Part shown: positions 7,997 to 12,157 of the stretch, piece by piece
Layout: each line of letters opens with the position of its first letter
Position numbering within the stretch: the stretch's first letter is position 1
Made by a program: the position numbers and the translations under genes
Notes under the pieces: model-generated
Told to the model about the DNA's origin: nothing
Seen by the model: only the letters and a program-made list of their open reading frames with translations
Databases searched by the model: none
From: Archaeoglobaceae archaeon
GTDB lineage: Archaea > Halobacteriota > Archaeoglobi > Archaeoglobales > JdFR-42
Reading direction: 5' to 3'
Length of the DNA: 12,157 nt
NCBI GenBank assembly: GCA_015523685.1
Contig: WAJW01000121.1
Coordinates: 1 to 12,157 of the forward strand

Positions 7997-9330
7997 TACT
8001 CATCCCTCCTTATTAATTTTGCTTTTTTCTCGAATCTTGGTAAAGTACCTTCTGGCTTTAAAATGACAGGTATTTTAACAAATAACTTATTTTTAAGTAA
8101 ATTCTCTAAATCCCTACGTAAAGCATCTAACTTTTCAGTAGAATAATCTTTTTGGTATTCAACTTCAACTTCTAATCCTTGAACCGCATGAGCTACTCCT
8201 TTTTTTATCACTATTTGGAGTGCTCCAGTTGTGTTTGGATGATTTGCGATAACATCTTGTATCATGCTAGGAAAGATGTTAACACCTCTGTAGATTATCA
8301 TATCATCCACTCTCCCTATGCATCTAACTCTGAAACTTGTTCTTCCACATTCACATGGATCTGTCCATACTTCTACTATGTCGTGTGAACGAAATCGGAG
8401 TATAGGAGTCGCTTCTCGATCTATTACAGTATATACGAGCTCACCTTTTGTTTTTGAATCTTCTTCTAATTCAATCGGTTCTAACGATTCAGGATCAATT
8501 ATCTCTGGTATGATAAATTCCTGAGCACAGAAGTGCATACCATTTTGGTACTCGCATTCACCCCAAATCACAGGTGCGATATCTGAATTTCCCAAACCTT
8601 CAACAACTTTTGAACCCCACTCCCTCTCAATTTTTTTCCTAACACCTGGTATACCACCCCCTGGTTCACCCCCAACATGGATCAAACGAATACCAAGATC
8701 TTTTGGATCTAAATCCATTTCTTTTTTAGCGATTTCAGCCAAATAGAGCATATATGAAGGAGTCCCAACTAATGCATTGGCTTTTAATAACTTTCCTAGT
8801 TCCATCAATCTTTTGGAGTCACCTGTACCGACTGGAATAAGAGTGCAACCTATGTTTTCAATAGCTTTTACAACTGGAACTCCACCTACAAAAAGTCCTA
8901 TATTAAGACCAAACAAAATCCTATCATACGGTCTGAAGCCATTTGTCCAGAATACTCTACTTACAACCTCAGTCCAAACCTGATCGTCATGTTTAGTAAT
9001 AGCCATAAAGCTCGGGGCACCTGTAGTTCCAGAACTGGCATGTATCCTTATTATCTTCTCCCAATCTGCTCCTTGGTGAGATCCAAGCGGTGGGGTTTTC
9101 ATTTGGCTTTCTCTGATGTCCTCTTTAGTAACGAATGGCAACCGATGTAGATCATCAACACTTCTTATATCAGATGGCTTAATACCCGCTTTTTTCCAGT
9201 GCTCATGATAAAATGGACAATTGTTGTAAACGTATTCTACTTGACGCCTGAGTTTCTCACTTTGGAGTTCTCTCAGGGCCTCTTTGTCTATTGTTTCTAC
9301 ATCTTTGTTCCAATAGGGTGGATATGGCAT
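7996..9330 (-). CDS. PaaK-like AMP-forming CoA ligase
   Basis: A 444-residue adenylate-forming enzyme, similar in length to phenylacetate-CoA ligase PaaK (about 437). It should turn a carboxylic acid, ATP and CoA into an acyl-CoA, AMP and pyrophosphate. Visible are the nucleotide loop ASSGTTGAP (98-106), HVGGEPGGG (218-226), the FRSHD aspartate (about 317), IGRVDDM (338-344), RGVNIFP (348-354) and the C-terminal PRFEKKAKL lysine (about 436). Cysteines near 259, 268, 326 and 328 could hold a structural metal. The stop overlaps the HyuA-like start by one base, so ligase and carboxylase are probably made together; the likely substrate is the beta-keto acid formed by the carboxylase. ATG 9330 is preceded by GGTGGAGGT, close to the start. 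An in-frame ATG at 9348 without a clear ribosome site would give 450 residues. Acid specificity cannot be read from the sequence. Confidence 0.88.
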   Translation of the reverse strand: MPYPPYWNKDVETIDKEALRELQSEKLRRQVEYVYNNCPFYHEHWKKAGIKPSDIRSVDDLHRLPFVTKEDIRESQMKTPPLGSHQGADWEKIIRIHASSGTTGAPSFMAITKHDDQVWTEVVSRVFWTNGFRPYDRILFGLNIGLFVGGVPVVKAIENIGCTLIPVGTGDSKRLMELGKLLKANALVGTPSYMLYLAEIAKKEMDLDPKDLGIRLIHVGGEPGGGIPGVRKKIEREWGSKVVEGLGNSDIAPVIWGECEYQNGMHFCAQEFIIPEIIDPESLEPIELEEDSKTKGELVYTVIDREATPILRFRSHDIVEVWTDPCECGRTSFRVRCIGRVDDMIIYRGVNIFPSMIQDVIANHPNTTGALQIVIKKGVAHAVQGLEVEVEYQKDYSTEKLDALRRDLENLLKNKLFVKIPVILKPEGTLPRFEKKAKLIRRDE

Positions 9331-9331
9331 A

Positions 9332-9340
9332 TACCTCCAC
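9332..9340 (-). promoter_or_regulatory. Ribosome binding site favouring the ligase start at 9330
   Basis: The minus strand reads GGTGGAGGT, ending 1-2 nt before ATG 9330; measured from GGAGG the spacer is 3 nt, and from GGTG about 7 nt. The ATG at 9348 has nothing comparable upstream. The short spacing leaves some doubt. Confidence 0.4.
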
Positions 9341-9369
9341 CTTTTCATTTATTCGGATCAGAATTCAAT

Positions 9370-10575
9370 CTATTCTCTAACTGGCCTCTTTTTGGGTGCA
9401 GTCTCCTCCATAACCAACGACAATATAATTAGGTTAACGATTGCTATTCCGAAAGCTAGCCAAAATGATGCCCCAAGCCCATAGATGTCATTGAAATATC
9501 CTCCCAATATTGGACCGAGAATACCCACGACTTCACTTACTAGCATTGTAATTCCGGCTGCTGTACCGACTAAAATAGGAGGGGCTACATCTGCTGGAAT
9601 GCTAGCTAATGTAAGAGGATATACGGCATATAAACCATAGCCCACCAATATCAATGCTATCGCTAATGCTAGAAACGACCCGGTCATAACTAACAAAGGA
9701 ATGCCAACAAGTGCACAAATAAACGCTATCGCCAAGGCTGGTTTTCTACCGATATTATCTGAATAAGCTCCAGCAGACCACATACCAACAAAGCCTATTA
9801 ATCCAGTGAAACCGGCCATAAACCCTGCAAATGAAATAGTTAGTCCCTTAACGTTCGTAAGGTATACTGGCAGAAAGGTCGCAATTGACCAGTAAACTAT
9901 CATCCACAAAGACATAATAACCAGGTTTACAATGAAATTCCTTGATTTAAACAAAGCTTTAACATCCAGTTTCTCTGTATCCTTTGGGTCCGGAAAAGTT
10001 ATTTCCGTTTCCGGTTCTTTTACAAGTGCATAGAATATAATTGTAACGATAATACCTGCAACACCATAAACATAAAAAGGAACTCTCCAACCATAGATGG
10101 AAGTTAACCAGCCAGTTAGTGAACCTGCTACAAGAACGCCCAATACTGGGAATCCAGACTGATGAAATCCTAAGGCAAATCCTCTCCTCTCTTTTGGCCA
10201 AGCTCGATTGATTATAGAGACTCCAGGACCCCAATAACTTCCCTCTCCTATTCCAACGAGAGCTCTTACACCCAACAATTGACCAAAGTTACGTACGATT
10301 CCTGTTAACCAAGTAGTTGCTGAGAATAGCAGTCCTGCGATAGTTATAACTCTAACCCGGCCTATTACATCAGATATGTAACCCGCAATTCCTGCCATTA
10401 TAGCCCATGTAATTGTTAATACAGACATTGCAAGGCCGAATTCGGTCATCGAAATCTTCATATCTGGGATCAGTGCTGGTGCTACATATGTAAGTAACAT
10501 TCTGTCACTAGCAATGAACCCCCAGATAATCCAGCACAATATCAGTATTACCCATTTATTGGCAGTTCTCCCCAT
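9370..10575 (-). CDS. MFS transporter, probably for an organic anion
   Basis: A 401-residue membrane protein with about twelve hydrophobic segments in two halves of six, typical of the major facilitator superfamily. The loop 2-3 motif appears as GYISDVIGRVR in the N half and again as GAYSDNIGRKP in the C half. A charged pair (SDR) sits in the first segment, and GIGEGSYWGP with a following WPKERRG loop resembles anion:cation symporters that carry sugar acids and other carboxylates. It likely imports a carboxylate, or a precursor of the ketone substrate, across the cytoplasmic membrane. It is the first gene of the catabolic cluster and ends about 40 nt before the ligase start at 9330. ATG 10575 follows AGGAGG by 7 nt; the in-frame TTG at 10581 lies too close to it. 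Family membership is firm, substrate is not. Confidence 0.9.
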   Translation of the reverse strand: MGRTANKWVILILCWIIWGFIASDRMLLTYVAPALIPDMKISMTEFGLAMSVLTITWAIMAGIAGYISDVIGRVRVITIAGLLFSATTWLTGIVRNFGQLLGVRALVGIGEGSYWGPGVSIINRAWPKERRGFALGFHQSGFPVLGVLVAGSLTGWLTSIYGWRVPFYVYGVAGIIVTIIFYALVKEPETEITFPDPKDTEKLDVKALFKSRNFIVNLVIMSLWMIVYWSIATFLPVYLTNVKGLTISFAGFMAGFTGLIGFVGMWSAGAYSDNIGRKPALAIAFICALVGIPLLVMTGSFLALAIALILVGYGLYAVYPLTLASIPADVAPPILVGTAAGITMLVSEVVGILGPILGGYFNDIYGLGASFWLAFGIAIVNLIILSLVMEETAPKKRPVRE

Positions 10576-10582
10576 ATTCAAT

Positions 10583-10588
10583 CCTCCT
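10583..10588 (-). promoter_or_regulatory. Ribosome binding site deciding the MFS start
   Basis: The minus strand reads AGGAGG, 7 nt before ATG 10575 and only 1 nt before the in-frame TTG 10581, so the ATG is chosen. Confidence 0.6.
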
Positions 10589-10618
10589 TAATTTTTTACT
10601 TAATTTTCTACATTGTAA

Positions 10619-10628
10619 TGATAAATAC
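10619..10628 (-). promoter_or_regulatory. Candidate TATA box of the catabolic operon
   Basis: The minus strand reads GTATTTATCA about 48 nt upstream of the MFS ATG. Initiation some 25 bp further on would leave a leader of about 23 nt carrying the ribosome site. No clear purine-rich BRE precedes it, and other AT-rich stretches nearby could serve instead, so this is a weak call. Confidence 0.25.
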
Positions 10629-10647
10629 TGTGCTATATGAGTATTTT

Positions 10648-10664
10648 CCAAATAATCTATTTGG
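10648..10664. promoter_or_regulatory. Perfect 7-3-7 palindrome, candidate operator of the operon
   Basis: CCAAATA, a 3-bp spacer and TATTTGG form a perfect inverted repeat about 73-89 bp upstream of the MFS ATG, its centre about 33 bp upstream of the candidate TATA box. Size and position suit a dimeric transcription factor. No adjacent gene can be named as its binder with confidence. Confidence 0.4.
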
Positions 10665-10730
10665 TAACATATATCAAACAATTAGGCACTTTACGTGAGT
10701 TAAACATTCCTCTCCAGGCTTATTTAACGA

Positions 10731-10768
10731 CTTGTTCTAAGATTATAAACAAATCATCTTAGAACAAG
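10731..10768. repeat. Perfect 13-bp inverted repeat directly after the AbrB-PhoU gene
   Basis: The arms at 10731-10743 and 10756-10768 (CTTGTTCTAAGAT and its complement) pair perfectly across a 12-nt AT-rich loop. The repeat ends 1 nt beyond the stop codon of the minus-strand regulator gene (stop 10770-10772). It could be a 3' hairpin or terminator of that mRNA, or a DNA site in the region upstream of the MFS gene. No T-run follows on the minus strand, so it is not a standard hairpin-plus-T terminator. Confidence 0.6.
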
Positions 10769-10769
10769 C

Positions 10770-11807
10770 TTAAAGTATGGTACCTATGTCTAAAGTATCT
10801 TTATTCTGCCAATAAAATAGATAGTTTATCATTATAGATGCTATGTTTTTCAATTTTTCACAGAGTACTCTAATACTAAGTATATAATGATAATTTATAG
10901 CTTTTTTTTCAAACTCTTTCATTAACTCAGGTAATGAATTTAATATATCGTCTAATTGGTTTATCCTTTTGGAAATGTCACCTATAGATTTTTCGGTTTC
11001 AAATTTAACGAACTGATCTATCAAATCTGAATATATAGAGTAAAGTGCGTCGAATATTTCTATTATCTGGGTATCAATATTCTCAATTTTATTATATAAG
11101 ATTACCAAGTTCTTCAATTCGTCTATGAGTTTCTCTATATTTCTTAATATTAATAGCCTACCTATTACTAGTACACTAGATTCAAAACCTAATTTAAGTG
11201 ATAGTTTTGGGTTCATTAAAGATAAATGAAGCAACCTTACACCAAGCAAATATAATCTATTTAATTCCTCATCTCTATCTATTAATGTATTTAATAGTTT
11301 TGGGTTCTGAGAAATTCCTTCAAAGAAATTCCAAAACATTAGTTTGGATAGCGTTGCCATTCTTGATAGCAAATGCCTAAAAGATAATTTATCTGGAGAA
11401 AGTATATTTTTTATAAAAATAAAGTCTTTACGTTCTTCAAATATTTCAAGACCCTCCAAAGAACTACAAATTTTTGAGATTTTTATGATCAATCCCGGAT
11501 CAAACTCAGTAGTTCCTATAATTCTTAATTCGTCAATACCCAATACATAGGCTCCAATAACAGAGGTTAATAATAAAGTTTCATCTCCATCATAAGTGAT
11601 TCGTGCAGTAAGGAGATTTTCTTCATCCTCTAGTTCCTTATAGGAAGTAAGTATTAAAGATTTCCCTATATCTTTAATTTTTAAAATATCCCCTTTTTTT
11701 ATTTTGTTCCTTTCGATCCATTTTTTAGGTAATGTTATAACGGAAGTATCCTTTCCTGTAATCATGACTTTTCTAAAATCTTCTCTTTTAAGTACTTCTT
11801 TTTTCAT
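10770..11807 (-). CDS. AbrB-PhoU family transcriptional regulator
   Basis: A 345-residue protein. Residues about 12-57 form an AbrB/SpoVT-type swapped-hairpin DNA-binding domain, with SVITLPKKW, KIKKGD and a following hydrophobic strand. The remainder is predominantly helical, rich in Leu, Ile and Lys, and matches the length and style of the PhoU-like domain in archaeal proteins annotated as phosphate uptake regulators. I chose ATG 11807 rather than ATG 11861, because a TATA-like box (11831-11840) lies about 28 bp upstream, implying a leaderless mRNA; the longer reading would begin upstream of that box. It reads in the same direction as the MFS operon but is separated by about 195 bp with its own inverted repeats, so it is probably a separate unit. 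It may control the neighbouring operon, or be a global regulator that merely lies nearby. No phosphate genes are seen here. The coding sequence is more AT-rich than the catabolic genes. Confidence 0.78.
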   Translation of the reverse strand: MKKEVLKREDFRKVMITGKDTSVITLPKKWIERNKIKKGDILKIKDIGKSLILTSYKELEDEENLLTARITYDGDETLLLTSVIGAYVLGIDELRIIGTTEFDPGLIIKISKICSSLEGLEIFEERKDFIFIKNILSPDKLSFRHLLSRMATLSKLMFWNFFEGISQNPKLLNTLIDRDEELNRLYLLGVRLLHLSLMNPKLSLKLGFESSVLVIGRLLILRNIEKLIDELKNLVILYNKIENIDTQIIEIFDALYSIYSDLIDQFVKFETEKSIGDISKRINQLDDILNSLPELMKEFEKKAINYHYILSIRVLCEKLKNIASIMINYLFYWQNKDTLDIGTIL

Positions 11808-11830
11808 GATATTTCTTTTAATGAAAGAGA

Positions 11831-11840
11831 AGTATAAATT
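11831..11840 (-). promoter_or_regulatory. TATA box of the AbrB-PhoU gene
   Basis: The minus strand reads AATTTATACT centred about 28 bp before ATG 11807, the distance expected when transcription begins at or next to the start codon. A second TATA-like stretch (TTTTTATA) lies near 11850-11858. Confidence 0.5.
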
Positions 11841-12052
11841 AATTTGGGTATAAAAATGCATTGGATTAGAGTTAGGAAGAAAATGTTACGATTAAGAAGA
11901 TGGAGCAAATCATAAGTCCGAGATAACGAAGAAACTGAATTAAATCAAAGTCTTTCCGCGAGAGCAACATATTCAGTCTCCTTTTTCCTGTACATAAAGT
12001 AAAATCCTAAGAATCCTAATTTTATTATATTCTGATGAAATATATTACATTC

Positions 12053-12157
12053 TTAAATTACCTCGCCAATGTTGGATATGGCTAATTTAATGTTTTGTAA
12101 GGCCATCTCAATATACCTGTCTACTCCTGGGTATCCTGTCTTATGCTTCATTAATTC
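12053..12157 (-). CDS. C-terminal end of an unidentified protein
   Basis: Reading in from the right edge on the minus strand, 34 codons stay open and end at TAA 12053-12055. The peptide (ending AISNIGEVI) is amphipathic and looks like a real helical C-terminus, with a GYPGVDRY segment at its start. I do not recognise the family. Nearly all of the gene lies outside the window. About 245 bp separate its stop from the start of the AbrB-PhoU gene. Confidence 0.45.
   Translation of the reverse strand, partial: ELMKHKTGYPGVDRYIEMALQNIKLAISNIGEVI

Noticed and set aside
9959..10234. Minus-strand open frame of 91 codons inside the MFS gene
   Set aside because: It is an alternate frame of the transporter, whose membrane segments and loop motif run uninterrupted through it.
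11807..11861. Longer N-terminus for the AbrB-PhoU protein starting at ATG 11861
   Set aside because: The extra 18 residues overlap the TATA-like box, lack homology to the AbrB start and have no ribosome site.
1..12157. CRISPR array, tRNA, rRNA, transposase or integrase
   Set aside because: No regularly spaced repeats, no tRNA-like cloverleaf or rRNA stretch, and no recombinase motif were noticed on either strand by eye.

Overview
The window looks archaeal. It carries a fused 3-hydroxyacyl-CoA dehydrogenase/enoyl-CoA hydratase in the archaeal domain order (dehydrogenase first), an AbrB/PhoU-type regulator of a kind common in archaea, and a TATA-like box about 28 bp upstream of that regulator's ATG, as expected for a leaderless transcript. 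Most internal genes have good Shine-Dalgarno sequences. The lineage cannot be fixed from this window. Anaerobic or thermophilic archaea that degrade acids, aromatics or alicyclics (Archaeoglobi-like or Thermoproteota-like) would fit, but that is inference.

Layout, left to right: (1) the last 60 codons of a plus-strand PaaK-like CoA ligase (to 185), convergent with (2) a seven-gene minus-strand cluster read from about 10575 down to 229: MFS transporter, PaaK-like CoA ligase, HyuA/acetone carboxylase beta-like ATPase subunit, HyuB/acetone carboxylase alpha-like subunit with a C-terminal gamma-like zinc domain, small cupin, BadI/MenB-type crotonase, and the dehydrogenase/hydratase fusion. Spacing is tight: a 1-nt overlap ligase/HyuA, 17 nt HyuA/HyuB, a 4-nt ATGA overlap HyuB/cupin, then 53 and 40 nt. 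(3) An intergenic region of about 195 bp upstream of the transporter with two perfect inverted repeats. (4) An AbrB-PhoU regulator gene, also minus strand and more AT-rich. (5) About 190 bp without a convincing gene. (6) The C-terminal end of an unidentified minus-strand gene at the right edge.

Proposed joint function (inference): a carboxylate or related compound is imported by the MFS carrier. A ketone is carboxylated by an ATP-dependent acetone/acetophenone-carboxylase-like enzyme to a beta-keto acid, which the adjacent PaaK-like ligase activates to a beta-ketoacyl-CoA. No thiolase is present. Instead a BadI/MenB-type crotonase could hydrolyse the C-C bond of a cyclic beta-ketoacyl-CoA, giving an open-chain dicarboxylyl-CoA that the dehydrogenase/hydratase fusion could process by beta-oxidation. 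This points to a cyclic ketone as substrate and would be an unusual carboxylate, activate, ring-open route. The substrate itself cannot be read from the sequence.
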